Shown here piece after piece: positions 23,653 through 32,963 of a DNA stretch of 64,000 nt. Origin of the DNA: Streptomyces uncialis (lineage in GTDB: Bacteria; Actinomycetota; Actinomycetes; Streptomycetales; Streptomycetaceae); assembly GCF_036250755.1 (NCBI RefSeq), contig NZ_CP109583.1, forward strand, positions 6,549,501 through 6,613,500, in the 5' to 3' direction. The notes under the pieces were generated by a model. The model saw nothing but the letters and a program-made list of their open reading frames with translations, did no database searches and had not been told where the DNA came from. Position numbers and translations under genes: made by a program. Positions within the stretch are counted from its first letter, which is position 1; each line of letters opens with the position of its first letter.

Positions 23653-26600
23653 TCAGCGGGAACGGGCCGGGGGCGGGCCGGTGAGCAGGGCGTAGGAGCA
23701 GACCGGGCCGCGTACGCCTCTGCGGTACAGGGGGCGGAACACCGCCTGGGGCGGTACCGGGGCGGTGGCCAGGGACTCCTCGTGGAAGCGGGACACGGCG
23801 ACGAGGACGCGGGCGCCCGCGTCCCGCAGCCGGTCCCCGAGGACGGACCGCAGGGCCGACTCGGAGCGCGCGGGGGAGTCGGCCAGGGAGTCCTCGTGCA
23901 GGAAACTCACCAGCAGCGGCGGCAGCTCCGCCGCCGCCAGCGCGCCGGGCAGCTCCAGGACGACCGCGGGCAGCAGCGCCAGCGCGGGGCCGCCCGGCGG
24001 GACCGCCATCACGTACCCGGTCGGCGTGGACCGCAGCCCGCCGGGGCGCCGGGTCAGCCCGGCGAGGACCCGGTGCAGGGACTCCCGCACCGCCGGGGCC
24101 AGCGGGGCGCGGGGCGCGATGTCGAAGGAGACGTCGAACGCCACGGACGACACCGGATGCCGGGCCGGGCCCCCGTTCCCCTCCCGCGTCCGGGTCCCCG
24201 GGGCCCACGGGCCCGAGTCCGTCCCCGGGCCGTCCGCCGCGGCCTCCCGGGCGTCCGCCACCTCCCGGTGCAGCGCGTCCATCACCGGACCCGGCCGCCC
24301 GCCGGCCGCCCGCAGGCCGTCGTACACCTCCAGCGCCTCGTCGTGGCGCCCCAGTTCGTACAGGGCCCGCATCCGCAGGGCCCGCAGTCCCACATGCTCC
24401 GGGTGTTCGCGGACCCGGGCGGCGAGGTCGTCGGCCACATCGGCGAACCGGCGCTGCTCCAGGTCCAGTTCGGCGAGGGTGGTGAGGAGTTCCAGCCGCA
24501 GCGCGGTCAGCCGCTCGCGGTGGGCCGCCGCGCCCGGCCCGGGGACCCCGTCCAGCGGGGTGCCCTGCCAGAGCTGGAGGGCCGTGCGGATCGCCCGGGA
24601 CGCCCGCGCCGGGTCGCCGTCGCCGCGCAGGTTCCGCGCCTCGGCCGCCAGGGAGTCCAGGTCCAGCAGGTCCACCTGGTCCGGGCTGATGTGCAGGGCG
24701 TAGCCGTCGGGCAGCCGGGCGACCGTGCAGGGGCCGAGGGCCCGCCGCAGCCGGGACACATGCTCGCTCAGGACCGCGCTGGCATGCGCGGGCCGCTCCG
24801 CGGGGTCCCACACCTCCTCGACGAGCCGGTCGTGCGTCACGGTACGGCCGTGCCGCAGCAGCAACTGGACGAGCACGGCCAGCCGTTCACCGCCCGTGGC
24901 CGAGTCCACCAGCACCTGGTCGGAGTTCCTGGTCAGCCGGACGGGACGGGGTCCGCCCGCGGGGTCCGGCGGAGGGGCGCCGGTGCGCCACACCTGGACC
25001 GGGCCGAGCAGCCGGTAGCGCAGATACGGCGCCGATCTGCGGGCGTGGCCGCGCAGTTCGGGGTTCCGCAGCCCGTTCAGGGCCTGGACGGAGTCGTCGG
25101 CGGAGCCGTGCAGCAGGGCCGTGAGCGCCTCGGACACCGGGGCGCGCAGCGGCTGGGGCAGCCTGTTCAGGTTCCGTGGCGTCGGGTGCGCCTCCGCGGT
25201 GGACGAGGACGACGCGAGGAACGCCAGCGCCGATCCCAGCCGCCGCAGATCCTCCCGCCGCCGGTCGGGGCCCGGTGCGCGGTCGAGCTCGAAGAGGGTC
25301 AGCCGCGGCGTCCCGTCGGGGAGGACGACCACACTGTGCGTGCCGACGGAACCGTGCACCACCCCATGGCGGCCCAGCGCGTCCAGCGCGGCGGCGAGCC
25401 CCGCCGCCACGGAGACGAACAGCCGGGCGGGGAGCACGAACCCCTGCGGCGCGGCGAGCGCGTTCAGCGGGATGCCGTCCAGGTGCTCCATGGCGATGAA
25501 GCGCGCGGCGCCGTGCCGTCCCGAGCCGAGGACACGGACGATGTTCGGGTCGCGCAGTTCCCGCAGCAGCCGGACCGTACGCTCGAAATGGGCGGCGTCC
25601 TCCGGCTCGCCGACGGAGAACGCCTGTATCACCACGGTCCGGCTCCCCACCCGGTCCCCGGCCAGCCACAGCCCGCCGCCCGGCCGGATCGGGTGCTCCA
25701 GCCGGTATCGGCCACCGACCACCACACCGGTGTCGAAGTACGGGGCGTGCGCGGGCGGTCCGTCCTCTTCCGGGTCCGGCCCCGGGTCCGTCACCGCTGC
25801 CGGTTCCGCCGGTCCCGCCGTCTCCACGGCCTCCCAGGACAGGAGGTCCGAGGGCCGCGGTGATCCCTCGTCCGGGGCCGGGCGCGGGGCCGGGGGGCGT
25901 CCCGCGTACCGCAGGCTGTCCGCGCCGACCGTGGCGACCGGTGGGCCGCCGGGCGCGCCCCCGGCGGCGGCGTCCGGTACCGCGACCTCCATCGGGAAGC
26001 CGCCGGGCACCGTGCCCGCGCCCGCGTCGATCAGGGCGCCGACCCGGGCCAGCAGCGCCTCGGTACGGCTGCGGGTGGAGCGGGGCAGCGAGCGCAGCAG
26101 CACCTCACGCACCCCGGGCCGGAACGCGTACCAGCCGGAGGGCCGGGCCCCGCCGGTGAGCATCCCGCTGAGGACCACCTCCGCCAGATGCTGCGGGCTG
26201 GGACGCGCCTCGGTCGCCGCCTGGACGAGCCGCATCACCGGCAGCCTCGGGGTGCCGAGCGCGAGGTGCCCGGCGAGCCGGAACGCCTCCGGCGAAGCCG
26301 TCGCGCGGAACCGGGCGACGAGATCGGTGGCGGACAGGTTCCGCGCGTCGTCCCGCGCGGGATCGTCCGTGGCGACGGGCACCGGCCGGTGGTGGAGCCG
26401 GGCTGCGGCCCCCGGCTCCCGGGTGCCGCCGGGCCCGGCGATCAGCGCCGACCAGTGGCCCAGCCAGCCGGGTCCCACTTCGAGCACGGGCAGCGCGACC
26501 GGGGCGGGGCCAGGCCGGGGCACCCCGTCGGGCGCGACGGGGTCGTACGGGGTGAACACCAGCGCCGAGTTGGGGGCGGCGGGCGCGGGCGACGACAGCC

Positions 26601-27514
26601 GGCCCGGGGCCGCCGGGAGCGCGGTGGCCCGCCACAGCCGCTCGGGCAGCGGCTGGAGCACGGCGACGGGCATCCGGTCGGCCCACCGGCGCAGGGTGCC
26701 GTACCAGCGGACCCCGGCGGGGCCGTCCCACCACTGGGGGCCCACACAGTCGCTGAACAGCAGGGTCACGGTCCGTCCGTCGGCGAGCGCGGGCACCGGT
26801 CCGCCGCGCGGCCCGCGTACCGTTCCGTCGGCGTCCGCGCGGTACACCTCCACCGTGCGGAACACCCCCGACCGTTCCAGCACGGTCCGCAGCTCCCGTA
26901 CCAGCGGACGCCACAGCGGCATCGTCGGCCCGGTGTCATGGACGAGATGGAGCCGCAGCCAGCGCTCACGCGCCGGGCGCAGCACCGGCAGCCAGGAGCG
27001 GGGACCCGGTCCGAGGCGCGCGATCCGGTCGGCGGTCGCCTCCTCGTCCAGCTCCCGGCCGTGCGGGGCGGGCACCTTGCGGGCCAGCGGACGCAGCGCC
27101 CGCTGGAGGGCGAGCGGCCGGGCCAGCATCGGCGGCGCGGGCACCAGCAGCGCGGCCCGCCCGACCGGATCGGGGCGGTCCGCCACGGGGGCGCGGCGCG
27201 GGCCCGGGGAGATGGACGACGGCCCGCTCCCGTCCGGTGCCCGGCTCCGGCGGCGGCGGCCCGTCCCGGCCGGTCCCGGGGCCGCCGGTCCGCTCGTCGC
27301 CGTCGGGGCCGTCGTCGCCGTCGGGGCCGGGGTCCGGGCCGGGGAGATACGGGACCAAGGGAGTTCCGGGGTGGTCACCGGGAGCGCACCGGCCCGCCAG
27401 CCACAGGAGTTCGGCGAGTTCGGTGGGCGTCGGCGCGGTGCCCCGCGCGGCGTCGGTGAGGACGGCCGCCAGCCGGGCGACGGGCGACGGGAGGGGACCG
27501 GGCTCAGTAGGCAT
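23653..27514 (-). CDS. SAV_2336-type vWA-like / pseudokinase / BTAD fusion, frame broken near 27.19 kb
   Basis: This last gene of the conflict-type operon would be ~1286 residues after correction. ATG at 27514 overlaps the MoxR stop by 11 bp. The first ~110 codons (ARLAAVLTDAARGTAPTPTE) read in one frame; from LLVPAPPMLARPLALQRALR onward the frame is shifted by one. A C5 run (27187-27191) is the likely extra base, because codon third-position GC switches there. Order: SAV_2336 N-terminal domain, vWA-like (HDTGPTMPLWRPLVRELRTV, LLFSDCVGPQWWDG); a pseudokinase lacking Lys, HRD and DFG residues (VVIQAF, VVHGSVGTHS, LFELDR); a winged helix plus BTAD (LVEEVWDPAERPAHASAVLS); and an unassigned ~170-residue tail. 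The uncorrected part alone could start at GTG 27186 (1177 residues). Confidence 0.8.
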
Positions 27515-28547
27515 CGTCGTCGCTGTCCGGGGTGCGGCTCAGATACGGCATCAGCTGTTCGGCGAGCGCGTCCCGGGACACCCCGGTCAGCCCCGCCGTC
27601 CCGGTCAGATAGATCGCGTTGAGCAACTGGTCCGTCGCGAGGCCCCCGCTGTCCGCCCGCTCCAGGAACCGGGAGATCAGGGTCCGCGCGTAGGCGTCCG
27701 GTTCCCCCAGGTGCGCGGTGACGATCCGGTCCAGCTGGGCGCCGTCCGGCCGCCGCAGCCGCAGCGACAGACAGCGCCGCAGGAACGCGGGCGGGAACTC
27801 CCGCTCCCCGTTGCTGGTCAGCACCACGAACGGGAACGCCCGGCAGCGCACCGCGCCGCCCGTGACGGCCACCCGGTCCCGGCCGCCGTCCACCATCACC
27901 TCCGCCCGGGGGGTGCGCCGGGCCGCCCGGACCAGCTCGGGGATCTGGTACTGGCCCTCCTCCAGGACATTGAGCAGGTCGTTCGGCAGATCCAGGTCGC
28001 TCTTGTCGATCTCGTCGATCAGCAGCACCCGGGGCCGCCGGTAGGGCAGCAGGGCGGTACCGAGCGGACCGAGCCGCAGATGGTCCTGGAGCTCCTCGCC
28101 GTCGTCCTGCGCGCCGGTCGCCGGTTCGCCGCCCGCCCGCGCCGCCGACTCCCGGGCCGCGTACAGCCGGGACAGCGCGTCGTACTGGTACAGCCCGTCG
28201 TGCAGGGTGGAACGGCTGGTGATGTTCCAGCGCAGCACCGGCCCCAGCCGCAGCTCCCGGGCGACCGCGTACGCGAGCGACGACTTGCCGCTGCCGGGCG
28301 GACCGGTCACCAGCAGCGGACGCCGCAGATACAGCGCCGCGTTGACCAGGTCCACGCTCCGCGGCGGCGCCTGGTACGTCCGGGCCCGGTGGGCGCGGTC
28401 CGGGGACGCGGCGGCCGTGTCCTCGTCCGGGGCGGGTGTCTCCAGCGGGGGACCGCCGTCGAAGGCCCGCCACGGCGGCGGCGCGGGCAGCGCGTCGATA
28501 CCGTCGTGCGGCTCGTTCGTACCGGTGTAGACGGGCCACAGGGACAT
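27504..28547 (-). CDS. MoxR-type AAA+ ATPase
   Basis: The protein has 347 residues. Walker A TGPPGSGKSS (81-90), Walker B VLLIDEIDKSD (from ~174), sensor-1 FVVLTSNGEREFPPAFLRRC and an Arg-rich sensor-2 region match MoxR ATPases, which remodel client proteins together with vWA partners. The insert between Walker A and B (YAARESAARAGGEPATGAQD) is typical of the family in these operons. The start ATG at 28547 has AGGAGTCCGGCTC upstream. It overlaps the vWA-like gene downstream and follows the protease by 43 bp. Confidence 0.88.
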   Translation of the reverse strand: MSLWPVYTGTNEPHDGIDALPAPPPWRAFDGGPPLETPAPDEDTAAASPDRAHRARTYQAPPRSVDLVNAALYLRRPLLVTGPPGSGKSSLAYAVARELRLGPVLRWNITSRSTLHDGLYQYDALSRLYAARESAARAGGEPATGAQDDGEELQDHLRLGPLGTALLPYRRPRVLLIDEIDKSDLDLPNDLLNVLEEGQYQIPELVRAARRTPRAEVMVDGGRDRVAVTGGAVRCRAFPFVVLTSNGEREFPPAFLRRCLSLRLRRPDGAQLDRIVTAHLGEPDAYARTLISRFLERADSGGLATDQLLNAIYLTGTAGLTGVSRDALAEQLMPYLSRTPDSDDDAY

Positions 28548-28590
28548 GAGCCGGACTCCTCGGGTCTGCGGACGGGGCTGGTCGGCGGGG

Positions 28591-30513
28591 TCAGCCGACG
28601 GGTGACGCGGCATGGCCGGGGGGTTCGGGGAAGCAGCGCGGGTCCTCCCACAACAGGGTCAGATCCCTGGCCCAGTGGCTTCCCGGGTCGTCGGACAGAT
28701 ACACGACGCTGCGCAGCGCACGGATGTGCGACGGCAGCTCCGCCGGTGGCAGCCGGGCCACATAGGCGGTCAGCTCGTCCAGGAACTCCCTCCCCGCGCA
28801 GGGCTCCCCGTCACCGTGCCGGCCGTCGCAGCCGGTGCGCGGCCACAGCAGCACCGGTACGGAGCCGTTCAGCCCGGCCGCGAACAGCCGCTTCATCCGG
28901 GGGGACGTGGGCGGCGCGGTGAACCCCATCATCTGGCCGTCCTCCCAGAGCCGGACGGTGAGCCTGCCCTGGTCCTCCGCGCTGCCGCACTCCACCCGGT
29001 ACAGCTCGGCGCGCTCCCGGGCGTCCAGCCGCTCCCACTTGCGCAGCAGCTCATGCCGGCGCCCGCCCTGCCTGCGCCGCTCCCGGTCCAGCACCACCAG
29101 CGGGTACAGACAGCCCAGCGGGCTCGGGTCACCGGCGCCCCGGGGCCAGCGGTCCACCGGCTCGTTGAGCAGGGCGCGCGGTACGACGAACGCGATCAGG
29201 ACCGGCGCGCCGTGCGGCAGTTCGTGGAACGCCTCGTCCACGCGCTCGGCGACGTACCGGGGCAGCGCGCGCTTGGCGAGGGTGCGGGCGCCGACCACCC
29301 GGCGGTGCCCGTCCCGGTACGCGGACACCTGCGCCAGGTACTGGCCGCGGCCGGAGCCGGAGCGCTCCAGCTCCACGACGATGGGCGACCAGGCGGGCGC
29401 GGGCCGCTCCCCGGGAACGCCGCCGGAGGGACGCTCCCGGTACACACCGCCGGAGGGCGCCGGGACGGCCGGGTGCGGGGGTGGTGGGTACGCCGTGGGT
29501 GCGGGGGGCGTGACGGCGGCCGTGGGCGCGGGGGCCGTGAGGGGTGCGGCGGGGGGCGGGGGGCCGCCGCGGGCGGCCCATCTGCGCAGCCCGTACCGCA
29601 CCTCCGGGTCGGACACGAAGTCGGCGAGCCGGTCCGCGAACCGGGCGGGCGCCGCCGGGTCGTCGACCTCCGACAGCAGGTACCAGACGACGTCCCACAG
29701 CGCGGGGAACCCGCCCGGCGGCAGCGGCGGTCCGCCCACCGGGTCGACGGACTCGGCGTAGAGCCGGTCCGGCACGCACTCGGGGCCGTCCGCCCCGGCG
29801 GCCGTCACCAGCCGCCGCAGGGTCTCCTTGTCGGCCCGCCCGAACCCCCGGGTCGGGATCAGCTCGGTGAGCCGGGCCCAGTACCGCGCCAGCACCGCCA
29901 CGGGCAGCATCCGGCCGCCGCGCGCCGGGCCGCCCCGGTCCGCCGAGGTCACCATGCCCACGGCCCGGCCGGTGTCCGCGAGGACCGCCGCGGCCCCGCT
30001 GAACCCGGGGGCGATCGGCCGGCCGTGCCCGGTCCACGGCTCCAGCTGCACCCATTCGTCGCTGATCCGCTGGGTGGCGGTGGCCCGGTACTCGGCGAGG
30101 ACGCCCTCGTCGAAGCGGGCGGGGAAGCCGTACACGAGGAGTCTGCGCGGCGGGTCGCCGTAGCCGTCGCCGGGCGCCGCGAACTCGACCGGGGCCAGGG
30201 ACACCGTCCGCTCCAGTTCCAGTACCGCGACGTCCCCGGTGTCCAGGTCGCCGCCGCCCCAGCCGCCGTGCGCCACCACCCGGGCCGCGACGCCGCCGAG
30301 CGGGCGCGCGTGCGGGAACGTCACCGTGACGTCCGCGCCGGTGTGCCGCTCGCGGACGACATGGGCGCAGGTCAGCACCTCCCGCTCGGAGACGAGGAAG
30401 CCCGCGCCGACCTCGCCGCCGCAGTCCACCCGGGCGTGCCAGGAGGCCGCGGCCGGGAGCCCGGCCGGCGGGACCCGGACCCCGGTGCCCGCGCCGGGAC
30501 CGTCCGCCGTCAT
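28591..30513 (-). CDS. Trypsin-like serine protease fused to a VMAP-C-like domain
   Basis: The protein has 640 residues. Residues ~25-215 form a chymotrypsin-fold protease with triad candidates His51 (VLTCAHVV), Asp94 (GDVAVLEL) and Ser172 (IAPGFSGAAA); the serine motif is GFSG, not GDSG. A helical segment (~225-315) and a Pro-rich linker (~318-373) follow. Residues ~375-635 resemble VMAP-C, with VPRALLNEPVDRWPRG, LGCLYPLVVLDRERR and WERLDARERAELYRV. No signal peptide is seen, so it should act in the cytoplasm. The ATG overlaps the Trypco1-like stop (ATGA). In predicted conflict systems such proteases are the effectors controlled by MoxR and vWA partners. Confidence 0.85.
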   Translation of the reverse strand: MTADGPGAGTGVRVPPAGLPAAASWHARVDCGGEVGAGFLVSEREVLTCAHVVRERHTGADVTVTFPHARPLGGVAARVVAHGGWGGGDLDTGDVAVLELERTVSLAPVEFAAPGDGYGDPPRRLLVYGFPARFDEGVLAEYRATATQRISDEWVQLEPWTGHGRPIAPGFSGAAAVLADTGRAVGMVTSADRGGPARGGRMLPVAVLARYWARLTELIPTRGFGRADKETLRRLVTAAGADGPECVPDRLYAESVDPVGGPPLPPGGFPALWDVVWYLLSEVDDPAAPARFADRLADFVSDPEVRYGLRRWAARGGPPPPAAPLTAPAPTAAVTPPAPTAYPPPPHPAVPAPSGGVYRERPSGGVPGERPAPAWSPIVVELERSGSGRGQYLAQVSAYRDGHRRVVGARTLAKRALPRYVAERVDEAFHELPHGAPVLIAFVVPRALLNEPVDRWPRGAGDPSPLGCLYPLVVLDRERRRQGGRRHELLRKWERLDARERAELYRVECGSAEDQGRLTVRLWEDGQMMGFTAPPTSPRMKRLFAAGLNGSVPVLLWPRTGCDGRHGDGEPCAGREFLDELTAYVARLPPAELPSHIRALRSVVYLSDDPGSHWARDLTLLWEDPRCFPEPPGHAASPVG

Positions 30514-30881
30514 GATCCGGCGGTCGGCTCCGGGGACGGGGCGGCCCCGGCCGCCGGGTCCGCGCCGCCGGGCGACCAGGTCAGCCGGACCGTCAGATGG
30601 CCCTCGGCGGAACCCTTCACGATCACCGCGCCGCTCTCGGCGGTGAGCTTCACGCCGAACTCGATCTCCACGGAGTCCGGACCGAGGGTCCCGTCCCGGA
30701 ACACCCGCAGCGCGGCCTCGGCCGCCGCCCGCGCCCCGTCCAGGGACGACTCGAAGGTCCGGGCGGCCTGCGCGGGGCCGCCGCCCCGGGACACCGGCCG
30801 GGAGCCGCCCCGGTCCGCGTCGTCCGTGCCGACGAGGACTGCCGCGCCGCCCTCGGTCCTGAACTCCACCAGCTCGTCCAC
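30510..30881 (-). CDS. CU044_2847 family (Trypco1-like) small protein
   Basis: The protein has 123 residues. It opens VDELVEFRTEGGAAVLVGTD and contains ESSLDGARAAAEAALRVFRD and the strand pair DSVEIEFGVKLTAESGAVIV plus HLTVRLTW, the typical pattern of the CU044_2847 / trypsin-co-occurring domain 1 family. Members sit next to trypsin-like proteases, as here (ATGA overlap). They are thought to be partners or regulators of the protease; that role is inferred. The GTG at 30881 follows a GGGGG element; an in-frame ATG at 30965 would add 28 poorly conserved residues. Confidence 0.8.
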   Translation of the reverse strand: MDELVEFRTEGGAAVLVGTDDADRGGSRPVSRGGGPAQAARTFESSLDGARAAAEAALRVFRDGTLGPDSVEIEFGVKLTAESGAVIVKGSAEGHLTVRLTWSPGGADPAAGAAPSPEPTAGS

Positions 30882-31012
30882 ACGACCCCCGTGCCAGCCC
30901 GCACCGTACAGATCCGTACCGGCCGCGCGGGGGGCGGGAGCCCAGGCGGTCCCGGCGAAGCACATTGTCCCCGAAGGGAGTTGCCGCTGTCAGGGGAAAC
31001 GCCGCAACACGC

Positions 31013-31059
31013 GCGGGGGCGCCGCCTCCCCGTGGGACCGGGGGAGACGGCGCCCGCGC
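31013..31059 (-). terminator. Strong hairpin between the 19-residue peptide gene and the Trypco1-like gene
   Basis: GCGGGGGCGCCG and CCTCCCC pair with GGGGGAG and CGGCGCCCGCGC around an 8-nt loop. It lies 15 bp beyond the peptide stop and ~130 bp ahead of the next start. It could end a short peptide transcript or act as an attenuator for the operon. There is no T-run. Confidence 0.6.
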
Positions 31060-31074
31060 GCCTTCGCCGTGACG

Positions 31075-31134
31075 TCAGACGAGGCGGCCGACGATGTGGA
31101 GGAGGCCGGCGAGGACGTCGGTGAGGAAGTTCAT
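31075..31134 (-). CDS. 19-residue hydrophobic/amphipathic peptide
   Basis: ATG at 31134 is preceded by AAGGAGAA at 8-nt spacing, one of the best ribosome sites in the window. The peptide MNFLTDVLAGLLHIVGRLV would form an amphipathic helix with one Asp, one His and one Arg on a hydrophobic surface, like small membrane-active peptides. It lies on the same strand as the protease-MoxR-vWA operon, directly upstream and separated from it by a hairpin. Whether it belongs to that system is unknown. It is too short for ordinary gene callers. Confidence 0.6.
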   Translation of the reverse strand: MNFLTDVLAGLLHIVGRLV

Positions 31135-31402
31135 GCTGTGGTTCTCCTTGCTGGGATGCCGGTGTGGGACTCGCTCCCGCCCGCTCCGCCGCCACCCGTC
31201 TTCCGCGAACCAGGAGGGCTCACGGGGGACATACGGGGACGACCGGGAGGAACAGGAGAGGCGAAGTGACGGTATGCATCCCGTCGTTCGCACACCGTGA
31301 TCATCCCTGACCGTCGGTGCCCGGGGCAATCATCAGAGCGACGATCACCTGTTCCAGGGAACAACTGCCCCACCGTTCGAACCCCGTTCGACATGTCCCG
31401 GC

Positions 31403-32881
31403 TCAACCGCCCTGTGTCAGCGCCCGCTTCAGGACCTTGCCCATGTCGTTGCGCGGCAGCTCCGCCACGTACCGCACCACCCGCGGCCGCTTGTGCGGGG
31501 CCAGCGCCGCCGCCACATGCTCCGCCAGCTCCCGCGCCCCGGGCGGGTCCGCCGGGTCGGCGGCGACCACCCAGGCCACCACCCGCTCCCCGAGATCCGG
31601 GTCGGGCTCGCCGGTCACCGCCGCCTCCCGCACCCCCGGATGGTCCAGCAGCGCGTTCTCGACCTCCCCCGCCCCGATCTTGTAACCACCGCTCTTGATC
31701 AGGTCCGTGGCCTTGCGCCCGACGATCCGCACATACCCGTCCGGGTCCAGCACCCCCATGTCCCCGGTACGGAACCAGCCGTCCGCCGTGAACGCCGAGG
31801 CCGTCGCCTCCGGCCGGTTCAGATACCCCGTGAAGAGATTCGCCCCCCGCACCTGGATCTCCCCGACCTCCCCGGGACCCGGCGCGGTCAGCGCCGCCCC
31901 CGACTCGTCCACCAGCCGCAGCCCCACCCCCGGCAGCGGCGGCCCGACCGTCCCCGCCCGCGCCTCACCGTCCGCGTGGACGGCCGTGTTCATCAGCGTC
32001 TCCGTCATCCCGTACCGCTCCACCACCCGCCGCCCGGTCGCCGCCGCGATCCGCTCGTGGTCCCGCAGGGGCAGCGCCGCCGAACCGGACACCAGCAGCC
32101 GCGCCCCCGCCAGCGCCCGCGTCAGCGCCGGGTCACCGGGCAGCGCCTCCGCGATCCGGTGGTACATCGTCGGCACCCCGAACAGCATCGTCGCCCCGGC
32201 GCCCAGCTCCCGGGCCACCCCCTCCGTGCTGAACCGCCCCAGATGCCGCACCTCACCCCCGAGCCGCAACGGCCCCAGCGTCCCCAGGACCAGCCCGTGC
32301 ACATGGAACAGCGGCAGCCCGTGCACCAGCACGTCGTCACCCGTCCACGCCCACACCCGCGCCAGCGCGTCGAGGCTCGCCGCGAGCGCCCGCCGGGGGA
32401 GCACCGCGCCCTTCGGCGCACCGGTCGTCCCCGAGGTGTAGACGACGAGCGCGGGCACCTCCCCGCCCCACCCTTCTTCCCGTACGGGCTCCCCTGCCGG
32501 CTCCGCGCCCGGACCGCCGTCCGGCTCCGCCGACACCTCCAGCCGGGGCACGCCCCGCAACGCCGCCGGGAGCTCCGTACCCGGTGCCACCAGCACCCGC
32601 CGCGGCGCGCTGTCGGCGACCACATGCGCCAGCTCCGCCGCACCCGAGGCGGGATTCAGCGGCACCACCGCCACCCCCGCGAGCAGCGCGCCCACCACCC
32701 CGACCGCGGTCTCCGGCGACGGGACCGCCCACACCGCGACCCGCCCCTCCCCGGCGACCAGCCGCCCCACCCGCCCCGCGGCGGACGCCAGCGCCCCGTA
32801 CGTCAGCGAGCGGTCACCGAAGCGGAGCGCGGGCCGGTCCGCCGCGCGGGGGTCCGTCAGGGCCGGGAAGAGAACGGTCAC
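31403..32881 (-). CDS. matB: Malonyl-CoA synthetase (AMP-forming)
   Basis: The protein has 492 residues. It has the adenylate-forming motifs VVYTSGTTGAPKGAVLPRRA (P-loop), VVERYGMTETLMNT, GWFRTGDMGVLDPDGYVRIV and the C-terminal lysine region RNDMGKVLKRAL. From memory it is very similar along its length to the structurally characterised Streptomyces coelicolor MatB, which ligates malonate or methylmalonate to CoA and can supply polyketide and fatty-acid extender units. The start GTG at 32881 gives VTVLFPALT, in line with that enzyme. It lies 82 bp downstream of the MerR-PP2C gene and may be co-transcribed with it. Confidence 0.9.
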   Translation of the reverse strand: MTVLFPALTDPRAADRPALRFGDRSLTYGALASAAGRVGRLVAGEGRVAVWAVPSPETAVGVVGALLAGVAVVPLNPASGAAELAHVVADSAPRRVLVAPGTELPAALRGVPRLEVSAEPDGGPGAEPAGEPVREEGWGGEVPALVVYTSGTTGAPKGAVLPRRALAASLDALARVWAWTGDDVLVHGLPLFHVHGLVLGTLGPLRLGGEVRHLGRFSTEGVARELGAGATMLFGVPTMYHRIAEALPGDPALTRALAGARLLVSGSAALPLRDHERIAAATGRRVVERYGMTETLMNTAVHADGEARAGTVGPPLPGVGLRLVDESGAALTAPGPGEVGEIQVRGANLFTGYLNRPEATASAFTADGWFRTGDMGVLDPDGYVRIVGRKATDLIKSGGYKIGAGEVENALLDHPGVREAAVTGEPDPDLGERVVAWVVAADPADPPGARELAEHVAAALAPHKRPRVVRYVAELPRNDMGKVLKRALTQGG

Positions 32882-32963
32882 GCGTGCTGCTCCTCGTCTG
32901 GGAGGTCCGGGACGGACACCGCCCCGCGCGGCCGGACGCCGCACCCGCAAGCTTGCACCCTCC

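Noticed and set aside
27515..28539. Upstream part of the 1628-residue minus-strand frame
   Set aside because: This stretch is the MoxR gene in another frame and translates to Arg/Gly-rich sequence. The real vWA-like gene starts at 27514.
28612..31269. 885-residue plus-strand frame across the protease gene
   Set aside because: Shadow of the trypsin/VMAP-C gene; Gly/Arg/Pro-rich with no motifs.
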